Source: Bradyrhizobium stylosanthis (lineage in GTDB: Bacteria; Pseudomonadota; Alphaproteobacteria; Rhizobiales; Xanthobacteraceae). From it: a DNA stretch of 64,000 bases. The stretch's first letter is position 1; every line of letters begins with the position of its first letter. The notes below the pieces were generated by a model. The model had not been told where the DNA came from. It did not search any database and worked only from the letters and a program-made list of their open reading frames with translations. Both the position numbers and the translations under genes were made by a program. The DNA lies in NCBI RefSeq assembly GCF_001641335.1, contig NZ_LVEM01000009.1:63665-127664 (forward strand). The letters run 5' to 3'. This document shows positions 1-8,638 of the stretch, piece by piece.

Positions 1-1753
1 CGTTGGCCCAGCCGCTGATGATCGGACGCAGATTGTTGGCCGCCGCCTCGACCTTCAGACGGTGCTGCACCGGAATGAACACGGTGTCCTGGAACATCAG
101 ATCGTTGGCCTTGATGTAATGCGAGGCGCGCTTGACCGGATCCATTTCGCTTTCGGCGGCCTCGATCGCCGCGTCGTACTCCTTGTTGACCCAGCGCGGG
201 AAGTTCGTTCCCTGCCACTTGTTCTCCTTGGTGGCGACGTTGGTCGACATATAGCGGCGCATGTGCTGCGACGGGTCCGGCTGGCTCAGCGGGATCTGGA
301 ACATCTCGAGGTCAGCGTAGAAATGCGCATAGGTGTCGGGGTTGGCGACGTCGGAGGAGAAGAACACGGAGGCCACCACCGACTTCAGCTCGACGTCGAT
401 ACCGGCCTTCTGGCAAGCCTGCTTGATGATCGCCTGCGTCTTCTGACGCGGCCCGTTGATCGAGGTCTGGTAGAGCAGCTTCAGCTTCTTGCCGTCCTTC
501 TCGCGGATGCCGTCCGCGCCCGGCTTCCAGCCGGCGTCGTCGAGCAGCTTCGAGGCCTTCTCGATGCTGAACTCCCAGGAGGTGTTCTTCGAGACGAATT
601 TCTCCGGGCCGTTGAGGAAGTTGGCGGTGGTGCGGCCGGCACGGCCGTAGATCGCCTTCTTCACCGACTCGCGATCGACCAGCATCGACAGCGCCTTGCG
701 GACCGCGGGATCGGAGAACAGCGGGTGCTTGGTCTTCATCGACGAGCGCTCGCCGTCCACCTCGGTGTTGGGATCGGTGAAATTGAGCGCGATGAACTCG
801 GTGTCGCCGCCCACGGCGTAGATGGTCTTGCCCTTGCCGCCCTTCTCCAGGCGCAGCAGCACGTCGTCCTCGACCTGGATGTTCCAGCCGAAATCATATT
901 CGCCGGTCTGGATCACCGCACGCGCGGCCGAGACGGCGTCGCCGCCGCCCTTCATCTCGACCGTGTCGAAATAAGGCCGATTCGGCATGTGGTAGTCGGG
1001 ATTGAGCTGGCCGCGGACGAGATCGCCCGGCTTGAACTCGACGAACTTGTAGGGACCGGTGCCAACCGGCGAAAGGTTGGTCGGCGCCTCCCGCGATTTG
1101 GACCCCATATAGTCCTTGAACAGATGCTTCGGGATGATGGTGTTGGGCGCGCCGACGAAGGCGTCCGCCCAGAACGGCGTCGGCTTCTTGAAGAGGATGC
1201 GGACGGTCAGATCGTCAACCTTCTCGACCGTGATGTCGCGATGCGTCGCGATCGTCAGCGCCGAAGTCGCCGGGTCCTTCGCGTATTCCCAGTTGAACAC
1301 GACGTCGTCGGCGGTGAACGGCTTGCCGTCATGCCATTTGACGCCGGGCTTCAGCTTCCAGGTCACCGACTTGCCGTCGGCGGTCAGGCCGCCGTTCTCG
1401 AGCGAGGGGATTTCCGCCGCCAGCACCAGCTTCATGTTGCCGTCCGGATCCCAGCAGGCCAGCGGCTCGTAGAACAGGCGGGAGCCGTCCTGGTCCTTGG
1501 TGCCGGTGGCGAAATGCGGATTGAGCAGGGTCGGGCCCTGCCACCACAGCAGCTTAAGCGCACCGCCGCCGCCGCGCTTGGTCGGCTTGTAGACCTGGGC
1601 ACCTTCCGCCATGGCGACGCCGCCGAGCGCGAGGATCTGGTTGGCGAGGGGGGCGGTGAGGCCGACCGCGGCCATGCGCTTGATGAAGGCGCGGCGATCC
1701 ATCCGCCCGTCCTTCACGTCACCGATCATCGAACGCAGTTCTTTATCCAGCAT
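1..1753 (-). CDS. Peptide ABC transporter substrate-binding protein (family 5), C-terminus cut by window edge
   Basis: This is a periplasmic solute-binding protein of the DppA/OppA family (SBP_bac_5), which delivers oligopeptides or similar solutes to an ABC permease. The gene runs off the left edge, so about 584 residues are visible. The start ATG at 1751-1753 opens a Tat-type leader (MDRRAFIKRMAAVG) followed by a hydrophobic stretch. Downstream, typical family segments can be read: WKLKPGVKWHDGKPFTADDV near residue 135 and VGTGPYKFVEFKPGD near residue 230. The permease genes would be expected beyond the window. The substrate cannot be told from sequence. The family call is firm. Confidence 0.9.
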   Translation of the reverse strand, partial: MLDKELRSMIGDVKDGRMDRRAFIKRMAAVGLTAPLANQILALGGVAMAEGAQVYKPTKRGGGGALKLLWWQGPTLLNPHFATGTKDQDGSRLFYEPLACWDPDGNMKLVLAAEIPSLENGGLTADGKSVTWKLKPGVKWHDGKPFTADDVVFNWEYAKDPATSALTIATHRDITVEKVDDLTVRILFKKPTPFWADAFVGAPNTIIPKHLFKDYMGSKSREAPTNLSPVGTGPYKFVEFKPGDLVRGQLNPDYHMPNRPYFDTVEMKGGGDAVSAARAVIQTGEYDFGWNIQVEDDVLLRLEKGGKGKTIYAVGGDTEFIALNFTDPNTEVDGERSSMKTKHPLFSDPAVRKALSMLVDRESVKKAIYGRAGRTTANFLNGPEKFVSKNTSWEFSIEKASKLLDDAGWKPGADGIREKDGKKLKLLYQTSINGPRQKTQAIIKQACQKAGIDVELKSVVASVFFSSDVANPDTYAHFYADLEMFQIPLSQPDPSQHMRRYMSTNVATKENKWQGTNFPRWVNKEYDAAIEAAESEMDPVKRASHYIKANDLMFQDTVFIPVQHRLKVEAAANNLRPIISGWAN

Positions 1754-2014
1754 GGTTGTCCCCCGTCTGGTTCCCGTATGGATGCAGGCGGCCGCGAGCG
1801 GCCGCCGGGTTTTCTCTGACAGTAGATGGCACACCGAATAGGCTGCCCGTCAACTGCGACCGTGTGTGTGCAAACGGTGTTCTGGCTGTCCGTTGGGCAA
1901 AACTTTGTTTCGCAGCCCAACCGTTCGGCAATCCGGCGTCAAAACACGCCGGATTCCACGTTGCACTGCAGAAAATTTGTTCGCCGGATCAGACGAAAGT
2001 ATCGAGGCGAAATT

Positions 2015-3433
2015 CTACGCCACGGACATATTCAGCGGCGGCTCCACGTGGTCCGGCAACGGACACACGTAAGGCGTCTTGGTCGTCCGCTTTTGCAGGT
2101 CCGCCTTGGCGGCCTTGATAAGCTCCGGTTCCGTGAGCGCCTTGATGCCGAGCCCGGCCATCGCCTTGGCGGCCTGCACCATGGCCTTGTGGGCGTGCGG
2201 GCTCTTGCCCTGCGCCACCACCTGCCAGGTGTGGAAGGGCGTGCCGATCGCAACCGTCGGTGCGTGAACCTGCACGGTCGGCACCACCCAGCTGACGTCG
2301 CCGACGTCGGTCGAGCCGACAAGCGGGTTGCGCTTGGCATCGAGCGGCACCAGGAAGTCGGCCAGCGGCCGATCGGTCTGCTCCATACCGATCGCGTAAT
2401 AGACCGAGGCGATGTCCTTGTCGCTCAGCGTCGAACGGATCTGGGTGGCGAAGCCCTTGTCCGCATCGTCGAAATGCGGCGGTCCGAGCTCTTCCATCAC
2501 CCGGTGCAGCGCCTGCTCCAGCGGCGTGTTCGGCAGGATGTTGGAGACCGCGGAGATGATCTTCATCTCGACCTTGGTCTCGGTCATCAGCGCGGCGCCC
2601 TCGGCGATCTTGCTGACGCGTCCGACCAGCTCGTTCATGCCGGGCAGATCACGGGCGCGGATCGAATAGCGCACGCGTGCATGCGCCTGCACCACGTTGG
2701 GGGCGATGCCGCCGGTGTCGAGCAGCGCGTAATGCACGCGGGCATCGCTCGGCATGTGCTCGCGCATGTAGTTCACGCCGACATTCATCAGTTCCACGGC
2801 ATCGAGCGCGGAGCGGCCGAGATGCGGCGAGGCGGCCGCATGCGAGGTGCGGCCGGTGAAGATGAAGTCCGCGCGCGTGTTGGCGAGCGACGGCGTCACC
2901 GCCACCTCCCAGAAGCTGTGCGGATGCCAGGTGATGGCGATGTCGGCGTCCTCGAACGCGCCGGAGCGCACCATGAAGGCCTTGGCCGCGCCGCCTTCTT
3001 CGGCGGGGCAGCCGTAATAGCGCACGCGGCCCGGCACCTTGTTCGCGGCGAGCCAATCCTTGACCGCGGTCGCGGCGAGCAGCGCGGCGGAGCCGAGCAG
3101 ATTGTGACCGCAGCCATGGCCATGGCCGCCGGTTTCGACCGGACGATGTTCCGCAACGCCCGCCTCCTGGCTGAGGCCCGGCAGCGCGTCATATTCACCC
3201 ATGAAGGCGATGACCGGACCGCCCTCGCCCCATTCGCCCATCAGCGCGGTCGGGATGCCCGCAACGTTCTCGGTGATGCGGAAGCCCTGATGGCGCAGCT
3301 CGGCGAGATGCTCGGCGGCGGACCGCGCTTCGGTGTAACAAACCTCGGGCGTACCCCAGACCTTGTCGCTGAGGTCGATGAAACGCGCCTTGATCGTGTC
3401 GACGCCACGCCAGATGTCGCTGCGGTTATCCAT
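2015..3433 (-). CDS. M20-family amidohydrolase, AbgB-like
   Basis: This is a cytoplasmic zinc peptidase/amidohydrolase of family M20D, close to AbgB, the p-aminobenzoyl-glutamate hydrolase subunit. Visible family motifs are FMGEYDALPGLSQEAG, GGHGHGCGHNLLG, GCPAEEGG, TWHPHSFWEV, SPHLGRSALDAVELM and, late in the protein, STDVGDVSW with GTPFHTWQ. These supply the metal ligands and the dimer-contact His. The chosen ATG (3431-3433) matches the family N-terminus, giving about 472 residues. An upstream ATG at 3487 has a better ribosome site (AGGCGGG) and would add 18 residues. It may act on peptides or amides taken up by the neighbouring transporter, but that is inference. Confidence 0.88.
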   Translation of the reverse strand: MDNRSDIWRGVDTIKARFIDLSDKVWGTPEVCYTEARSAAEHLAELRHQGFRITENVAGIPTALMGEWGEGGPVIAFMGEYDALPGLSQEAGVAEHRPVETGGHGHGCGHNLLGSAALLAATAVKDWLAANKVPGRVRYYGCPAEEGGAAKAFMVRSGAFEDADIAITWHPHSFWEVAVTPSLANTRADFIFTGRTSHAAASPHLGRSALDAVELMNVGVNYMREHMPSDARVHYALLDTGGIAPNVVQAHARVRYSIRARDLPGMNELVGRVSKIAEGAALMTETKVEMKIISAVSNILPNTPLEQALHRVMEELGPPHFDDADKGFATQIRSTLSDKDIASVYYAIGMEQTDRPLADFLVPLDAKRNPLVGSTDVGDVSWVVPTVQVHAPTVAIGTPFHTWQVVAQGKSPHAHKAMVQAAKAMAGLGIKALTEPELIKAAKADLQKRTTKTPYVCPLPDHVEPPLNMSVA

Positions 3434-3720
3434 GCTTCGGTCCGTGATCTCTTGGTCAAACGAAGCGGCAATGGTTAGCAGCTTCATTGCGGCCCGCCTA
3501 GCACCTCGCGGGACGGCAGCCATGCAGCCGGTGCCGGATCGCGCCGGTCATCTGCCTGTGACCAAGGCGTTTCCATGCCTTTCCAACATTTCACATGGCG
3601 TTCTCTGCAATAGTTGGCGAACGAGGCTTTCAAGACGGCCATCTCCGGCATAAATTATGCGTGCTTCGAGGCGTCGTCCTGCCAGCTGTGGCGACCCAAT
3701 TGCTCAGCGAGGAGAACTCC

Positions 3721-4692
3721 ATGCCCGCTCTGACCGAATGGAGAGTGCCGCCGGCCAATCAGCCGCGAGCGAGCGATTACGGCTTCGATCTCGACCGCGC
3801 GCTCGGCTCCGTCGTCGGCCTGCACGCCATCATCCCGCCGGACGCTTTCAGCGCCGAAACATTGGGCACCGAGCGCGCCGGCAACGGCGTCGTGATCGAC
3901 GATGGGCTGGTGCTGACGATCGGCTATCTCATCACCGAAGCGGAATCGGTGTGGCTGCACCTCGCCGACGGGAGGGTCGTCGAGGGCCATGCGCTTGGAT
4001 TCGATTCCGTCACCGGCTTCGGCCTGGTGCAGGCGCTCGGCCGTCTCGACGTCGAGCCCTTGCCGCTCGGCAACTCGGCCGACACGCGTGTCGGCGACCG
4101 CGTCGTGGTCGGCGGCGCCGGCGGCCGCACCCGATCGGTGGCGAGCCAGATCGTCGCCAAGCAGGAATTCGCCGGCTACTGGGAATATTTGCTGGATGAA
4201 GCCGTCTTCACCTATCCCGCGCACCCGAACTGGGGCGGCACCGGCCTCCTCAACGAGCGCGGCGAGCTGATCGGCATCGGCTCGCTCCAGCTCGAGCGTG
4301 AGCGCGACGGCAAGGCCGAGCACGTCAACATGATCGTGCCGATCGACCTGCTGAAACCGATCCTGGAGGACCTGCGCAAGTTCGGCCGCGTCAACAAGCC
4401 GTCGCGGCCCTGGCTCGGGCTCTACTCGACCGAAATCGACAACCGCGTGGTGGTGATTGGCATCTCCGCCAACGGCCCGGCGGCCCGCGCCGAGCTCAAG
4501 ACCGGCGACGTCATCCTCGCCGTCGACGGCGAGAAGGTCACGAGCCAGACCGCCTTCTACAAGAAGATGTGGGCGCTGGGCGCCGCCGGCGTCGACGTGC
4601 CGCTGACCGTGCATCATGAAGGCGTCACCTTCGACGTCACGGTGACCTCGACCGACCGCTTCAAGCTGCTGAAGGCGCCGAAGCTGCACTGA
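3721..4692 (+). CDS. HtrA-like trypsin-fold protein with PDZ domain, catalytic triad lost (pseudo-protease)
   Basis: This 323-residue protein has the S1C (DegP/HtrA) fold followed by one PDZ domain (about residues 230-315). The ATG at 3721 follows GAGGAG and is preferred over longer frames. All three catalytic residues look replaced when aligned with the family: the TNNHVV block reads TIGYLI (His to Tyr69), DPLTDLAVL reads DSVTGFGLV (Asp to Gly99), and GNSGGAL reads NWGGTGLL (Ser to Gly172). No signal peptide is visible. It probably binds peptides through PDZ and serves as a scaffold or regulator rather than cutting them. The active paralogue in this window is at 39.3-40.5 kb. Confidence 0.85.
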   Translation: MPALTEWRVPPANQPRASDYGFDLDRALGSVVGLHAIIPPDAFSAETLGTERAGNGVVIDDGLVLTIGYLITEAESVWLHLADGRVVEGHALGFDSVTGFGLVQALGRLDVEPLPLGNSADTRVGDRVVVGGAGGRTRSVASQIVAKQEFAGYWEYLLDEAVFTYPAHPNWGGTGLLNERGELIGIGSLQLERERDGKAEHVNMIVPIDLLKPILEDLRKFGRVNKPSRPWLGLYSTEIDNRVVVIGISANGPAARAELKTGDVILAVDGEKVTSQTAFYKKMWALGAAGVDVPLTVHHEGVTFDVTVTSTDRFKLLKAPKLH

Positions 4693-4741
4693 TCCCGCGC
4701 TGAAGAAACGCTACCAGGGGAAGCCGCCAAGGGAAGCTGCA

Positions 4742-5812
4742 ATGAGCGAGGCCGTGATCGACGATATCGTGGCCGTGCTGCCGCCGCTGCTCAATGCACT
4801 TGAAGCGCTCGGGTTCTTCCAGCGGCATCTGCACCCGCTGGCCTTCGCGTCGGTGATGAATGCGATCGGCACGCCGGACGAAGCATTGCAAAAGGCACAC
4901 ACGGCGATCGGAGACTGGCCGGAACAATTCGGCGGGCTGCGCGAGCGGCTCGACCGCGCCTGCAGCGAGACGCGCGCGGCGTTCGCCGGCATTCGCGAGG
5001 TCGAGCGCGGCAATGGCGATCTCGTCGCCGTGTTCCGCGCGCTGCGCCACGTCCCGCGCGCGCAGGAGGCGCTGTATCCGCTGGCGGCGCAGTTTCCGCC
5101 GGTGAGCAGCTTCTTCCTCAACGACGCCAATCGCGAGAACGGCGACCTGCTCTCGCGGCTGGAAGTCGGCCCAGGCGAGCACGCCGGGATCTTCCACGAC
5201 CACAACGAGCCCGGCAGCCGCGGCGGCTTCTCGGTCTACGTGCCCGAGTATTACAGACCCGATCGCGCCATGCCGCTGGTGATGGCGCTGCATGGCGGCA
5301 GCGGCAACGGCCGCGGCTTCCTGTGGAGCTGGCTGCGCGACGCGCGCAGCCTCGGCGCGATCCTGGTGGCACCGACCGCGACCGGACCGACCTGGGCGCT
5401 GATGGGCGACGATTCCGACACGCCAAACCTGATGCGCATCCTCGAGACGGTGCGCAGCCGCTGGAGCATCGACGCTTCCCGCATGCTTCTGACCGGCATG
5501 AGCGACGGCGGCACCTTCTGCTACGTCACGGGCCTCGACGGCGCCTCGCCCTTCACGCATCTTGCGCCGGTTTCGGCGACCTTCCATCCGCTGATGGCGG
5601 AGATGGCGGATGCCGAGCGAATGAGGGGCCTGCCGGTTTTCATCACCCACGGCAAGCTCGACTGGATGTTTCCGGTGCAGACCGCGCGGCAGACCCAGGC
5701 CGCGCTCTCCACTGCCGGCGCTGACGTCACCTACCGTGAAATCGACGATCTCAGCCATACTTATCCGCGCGAGATCAACGCGAAGCTGCTGCAATGGCTG
5801 AATGGGGAATGA
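4742..5812 (+). CDS. Alpha/beta hydrolase (esterase/phospholipase type)
   Basis: This 356-residue protein has a helical N-terminal part (about 1-140) of no recognised family and a C-terminal alpha/beta-hydrolase domain. The oxyanion segment MALHGGSGNG is near residue 181, the nucleophile Ser254 lies in GMSDGG, and the acid Asp307 (HGKLDW) and base His339 (LSHTYP) follow in the expected order. The closest family is the serine esterase/feruloyl-esterase-like dienelactone hydrolase group. It starts 49 bases after the HtrA-like gene on the same strand, so the two may be co-transcribed. The substrate is unknown. Confidence 0.82.
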   Translation: MSEAVIDDIVAVLPPLLNALEALGFFQRHLHPLAFASVMNAIGTPDEALQKAHTAIGDWPEQFGGLRERLDRACSETRAAFAGIREVERGNGDLVAVFRALRHVPRAQEALYPLAAQFPPVSSFFLNDANRENGDLLSRLEVGPGEHAGIFHDHNEPGSRGGFSVYVPEYYRPDRAMPLVMALHGGSGNGRGFLWSWLRDARSLGAILVAPTATGPTWALMGDDSDTPNLMRILETVRSRWSIDASRMLLTGMSDGGTFCYVTGLDGASPFTHLAPVSATFHPLMAEMADAERMRGLPVFITHGKLDWMFPVQTARQTQAALSTAGADVTYREIDDLSHTYPREINAKLLQWLNGE

Positions 5813-5894
5813 ACGACCTGTCCTTAGATGCGCCGCATGGCCGCGGAACCATCGCGCGGTGCCGACGTTATCGGCGCGTCACCGGAGGTTCGCT

Positions 5895-6101
5895 ATGAGA
5901 ACGTTTTTTGGAATGATTTTGGGCGCCCTGCTTCTTGCCGGCGGCGTCTACGTCTACGACTCCATGCAGACCTCGTCCGTCGCCAATGGCGAGGTCGCAA
6001 CGACCAATCGCACCATCGTGAACTGGGATGTCGCCAAGGCCGATTGGGATGCGCTGCGCGATCGCGCACACAAGGACTGGATCCGCATCTCGCAGAAATA
6101 A
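5895..6101 (+). CDS. Small inner-membrane protein, unknown function
   Basis: This 68-residue protein starts at ATG 5895, after the ribosome site CGGAGG. One hydrophobic helix (residues 4-20, GMILGALLLAGGVYVYD) is followed by a polar tail of about 45 residues rich in Trp, Asp and Lys, so a single-pass protein with a periplasmic tail is likely. Similar short proteins are frequent in Bradyrhizobium. A strong hairpin follows at once. No function can be assigned. Confidence 0.65.
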   Translation: MRTFFGMILGALLLAGGVYVYDSMQTSSVANGEVATTNRTIVNWDVAKADWDALRDRAHKDWIRISQK

Positions 6102-6120
6102 CGTCCCGACCAAATGAACA

Positions 6121-6152
6121 AGGCGCCGTCGCGGGTCCGCGGCGGCGCCTTT
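6121..6152 (+). terminator. Rho-independent-type hairpin
   Basis: The arms AGGCGCCG and CGGCGCCT enclose a G/C-rich loop and are followed by TTTGTGTT. The hairpin sits 20 bases after the stop of the small membrane protein and ahead of the convergent DsbA-like gene, so it may serve both. Confidence 0.7.
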
Positions 6153-6176
6153 GTGTTGACGGCAAACGATGCCGCG

Positions 6177-6839
6177 TCAGTTCATCTTGGCCTTGCGGGC
6201 ATCGGCGATGACCTGCTCGAACTCGGTCATGCTGAGCACGCCGGGCACGCGGTACTTGCCGACGATGAAGGACGGCGTGCCGCGGAAGCCGAAAGCCTCG
6301 GCCTGCTCGTTGTTGCGCTTGAGGAGCGCATCGATGTCGCTGCCATGGCCGGCGAGATCGCGCTTGAGGCGGTCCATGTCGACGCCGGCGGCCGCTAGCA
6401 GCTCGTTGATGCGCGGCTCGGTCAGGCGCGAGCTGACGCCCATCATGGCGTCATGGGCCTGATGGTACTTGTCCTGGTATTTCGCCGCGAGTGCGATCCG
6501 CGCCGCCGTGACCGACACCGGCCCGAGGATCGGCCAGTCCTTCATCACCAGCCGCACCTTGCCGTCGTCCTGGACGACTTGGCGCAGCTCGGGCTCGAGC
6601 TTGCGGCAATAAGGACAATTGTAGTCGGACCATTCGACGATGGTGATGTTGCCGTCGGGATTGCCGGCGACGGGCGTATCGGGATCGCGAAGCACCTTGG
6701 TTTCGGTCAGCACCTCGTCATCGTCGGCGGCTGCGAGCGCAGAGGTGATGCCGCCGGCCGCGAGCGCACCCGCCCCGATCAGCGTCAGCGCCGAACGCCG
6801 CGTCGTCACCAGTCGGCTCTTGTTTCCAGATCCAGTCAT
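6177..6839 (-). CDS. DsbA-family thiol:disulfide oxidoreductase
   Basis: This 220-residue thioredoxin-fold protein carries the active site C75-P-Y-C78 (SDYNCPYCRK) and the DsbA/DsbG-type cis-Pro segment (FRGTPSFIVG) near the C-terminus. The N-terminus has a twin-arginine leader (TTRRSALTLIGAGALAAGG), so it is exported, probably folded. It should form or shuffle disulfides in periplasmic proteins. A DsbB gene lies 4 kb away, but the two are not in one operon. Which protein reoxidises it cannot be told here. Confidence 0.88.
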   Translation of the reverse strand: MTGSGNKSRLVTTRRSALTLIGAGALAAGGITSALAAADDDEVLTETKVLRDPDTPVAGNPDGNITIVEWSDYNCPYCRKLEPELRQVVQDDGKVRLVMKDWPILGPVSVTAARIALAAKYQDKYHQAHDAMMGVSSRLTEPRINELLAAAGVDMDRLKRDLAGHGSDIDALLKRNNEQAEAFGFRGTPSFIVGKYRVPGVLSMTEFEQVIADARKAKMN

Positions 6840-7006
6840 ATCTCGTCCCGTTTCGGTCCCATCCTCGCCAAATACGGCTCAGGACCGGGAATTGTTACCG
6901 ACCATATAGAGTGTCGCGACGGCGATGTCATCGCACCAGCGAGCGGGACCGGGAACGAGGCCTGCGAGCATGAATGCCGCATCCGGGAATGCCGGCGGCA
7001 GGCGTG

Positions 7007-7492
7007 TCAATCGCCGTGCCGGGCGGAGGACATGCGCGGCGTCTGCGGAGCCTCGCGGGACAGCATCGCCATCAGCGTCCCGCTCATGGTGGCAATCAGC
7101 GTGGTCTTGCCCTCGTGCTCGGCAAATGCCCTGGCCTCACAGAACGTGAGCGTGCGGCCGGGCTTGACCACCTCCGCCTTGAACACGAACCGCTCGCCGC
7201 GGGCGGGGGCCAGCAGCGTGGTCTTGAACTCGACGGTGAGGATGTCGGCCTCCTCCGGCATCAGGGTGAAGGCGGCGACGCCGCAGGCATTGTCGAGCCC
7301 CGCCGTGATGATGCCGGCATGAATAAAGCCGTTCTGCTGCGTGAAGGCGGCAGAATGCAGCATGGCCAGCTCGACCTCGCCCGGCGAGAGACGAACGATC
7401 ATGACGCCGAGCGTGCGCATCGCCGGCTGAGCGTCGAACATGGCAATGGTCGCCGCACGATAGCCCGGGTTTTTCGGCTCGAACGCGGCCAT
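7007..7492 (-). CDS. PaaI-family hotdog thioesterase
   Basis: This 161-residue hotdog-fold protein has the PaaI/YbgC-type core QQNGFIHAGIITAGLDNACG, followed by LTVEFKTTLLAPARGE. It most likely hydrolyses an acyl-CoA or aryl-CoA thioester in the cytosol. The ATG at 7490-7492 lies 3 bases beyond the stop of the upstream thioesterase gene, so the two are one operon. The operon starts beside the TetR-controlled promoter at 7.95 kb. The exact substrate is not deducible. Confidence 0.85.
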   Translation of the reverse strand: MAAFEPKNPGYRAATIAMFDAQPAMRTLGVMIVRLSPGEVELAMLHSAAFTQQNGFIHAGIITAGLDNACGVAAFTLMPEEADILTVEFKTTLLAPARGERFVFKAEVVKPGRTLTFCEARAFAEHEGKTTLIATMSGTLMAMLSREAPQTPRMSSARHGD

Positions 7493-7495
7493 GGC

Positions 7496-7924
7496 TCAGA
7501 CCTCGGCAGGCTCGGCGAGATGCCTCATCGCGATCTCGCGAATGGCATCGGTGAACGGCGCGGACTTGCGCAGCTGGCGGTCCATATGCACGCCCGTGAT
7601 CTCGCATGTCGCGGCGATCTCGCCGGTCTCTGCATTCCGCATGTCGTGCCGGAAGCGGATCGACTTGTCGCGAATCTCGAGCAGGTGGCTGCGGATCTCG
7701 ACGGTGTCGCCGGCGAGCAGCTCGCGCTTGTAGGCGATGTTCTGCTGGACCGCGGCCATGCCGCGTCCGGAGCTGCGCAGGTAGCTCGGCGTCAGCCCGA
7801 GGCGGGCGAACAGATTCCAGTTGGCTTCGTCGAATTTGCCGACATACCACATGATGTTCATGTGGCCGACATGGTCGCATTGCCACGGATAGACCGTGCC
7901 GCGATAGCTCGCCTCCTGCTCCAT
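7496..7924 (-). CDS. Acyl-CoA thioesterase, 4HBT hotdog family
   Basis: This 142-residue protein belongs to the 4-hydroxybenzoyl-CoA thioesterase family. The N-terminal signature YPWQCDHVGHMNIMWYVGKF carries the catalytic Asp of the D-x(2)-G-H-x-N motif. The ATG at 7924 has a perfect ribosome site (AGGAGG, 7 bases upstream); a TTG six bases further out is less likely. It is the first gene of a two-gene thioesterase operon divergent from a TetR-family regulator. An acyl-CoA detoxifying or catabolic role is inferred. Confidence 0.86.
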   Translation of the reverse strand: MEQEASYRGTVYPWQCDHVGHMNIMWYVGKFDEANWNLFARLGLTPSYLRSSGRGMAAVQQNIAYKRELLAGDTVEIRSHLLEIRDKSIRFRHDMRNAETGEIAATCEITGVHMDRQLRKSAPFTDAIREIAMRHLAEPAEV

Positions 7925-7951
7925 CGGCAATCCTCCTGCTTTTTCATTCTT

Positions 7952-7967
7952 GATACGGTAGCGTATC
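7952..7967. promoter_or_regulatory. TetR-type operator 1
   Basis: GATACGGTAGCGTATC is a dyad with 6-base arms GATACG/CGTATC. It lies between the thioesterase operon and the divergent tetR gene. A second, related dyad lies 20 bases further on, which is typical of TetR-family autoregulation. Confidence 0.7.
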
Positions 7968-7987
7968 AGGCGCGTCCTGCGTTAGCA

Positions 7988-8001
7988 ATACGGCACCGTA
8001 T
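7988..8001. promoter_or_regulatory. TetR-type operator 2
   Basis: ATACGGCACCGTAT has arms ATACGG/CCGTAT. It shares the ATACGGN(2-4)CGTAT core with operator 1 and ends 24 bases before the tetR start codon, so binding here would block tetR as well. Confidence 0.7.
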
Positions 8002-8024
8002 CAAGAACCGGTGAGGTTTCCTCC

Positions 8025-8573
8025 ATGAGCGACGGCAAGGGCGATGTCTGGGTCGAGGCGGGGTTTGCCGAGCTCGCCCGCTCGGGCGTCGAGGGTGTCA
8101 GGGTCGAGGTGCTCGCCAAGAATCTCGGCGTCACCAAGGGCGGCTTCTACCGCCGCTTTGCCGACCGCGCCGCGCTGCTCGGGGCGATGCTGGAACGCTG
8201 GCGCGAGGGGCGCGCGGCATCGATCGCGCAGCAGACGAGCCTCGACGGGCAGGCACCGCGCGAGCGGCTGAAGGCGGTAATCCAGCTCTATTCCGAGCGG
8301 CTCAACCCGGAAGGCATGGCGATCGAGCTCGCGATCCGGCAATGGGCTCGCTCGGACGAGAACGCCGCGGCGGCCGTGGCGAACGTCGATGCAGCACGGC
8401 TCAAGCACGTCGCCGAGCTCTATCGCGCGACCGGCCTCGACGCCGAGGCGGCCGAGGCGCAGGCCTTCCTGTTCTATTGCTTCATCTTCGGCCAGAGCCT
8501 GCTGTTCGTCGAGCGCGGGCCGCGCAAGCGCTCGCAGCTCGTGGCGAAATCGGCCGAGAAGCTGTTGGACTAG
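8025..8573 (+). CDS. TetR/AcrR-family transcriptional regulator
   Basis: This 182-residue regulator has an N-terminal HTH: the stretch around VEVLAKNLGVTKGGFYRRFADRAAL (residues 27-52) holds the recognition helix. The rest is an all-helical ligand domain. It is divergent from the two thioesterase genes with two matching dyads between them, so it most likely represses both itself and that operon. The ligand is probably an acyl-CoA or a related small molecule, which is inference from the neighbours. Confidence 0.9.
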   Translation: MSDGKGDVWVEAGFAELARSGVEGVRVEVLAKNLGVTKGGFYRRFADRAALLGAMLERWREGRAASIAQQTSLDGQAPRERLKAVIQLYSERLNPEGMAIELAIRQWARSDENAAAAVANVDAARLKHVAELYRATGLDAEAAEAQAFLFYCFIFGQSLLFVERGPRKRSQLVAKSAEKLLD

Positions 8574-8592
8574 GCGATCGGGACCAACGAAA

Positions 8593-8617
8593 ATGGCCGG
8601 AGCGGTGCTCCGGCCAT
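8593..8617. terminator. Bidirectional hairpin terminator
   Basis: A perfect 11-base stem ATGGCCGGAGC/GCTCCGGCCAT with a GGT loop lies between the converging tetR gene and the exported Cys-repeat protein. An AAAA tract precedes it, giving a short U-run in the minus direction. Confidence 0.75.
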
Positions 8618-8638
8618 CGCGTCACGTCGCCTCGAAGC

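Noticed and set aside
62..1819. Long plus-strand frame opposite the peptide-binding protein gene
   Set aside because: It mirrors the real gene on the other strand; its translation is Arg/Val/His/Gly-rich with no domain and no ribosome site. High GC creates such shadows.
1826..3478. 550-codon plus-strand frame over the amidohydrolase
   Set aside because: It is antisense to a clear M20 family protein, with low-complexity composition and no homology.
4661..5794. 377-codon minus-strand frame over the esterase gene
   Set aside because: The plus-strand hydrolase has full catalytic motifs; the opposite frame has none.
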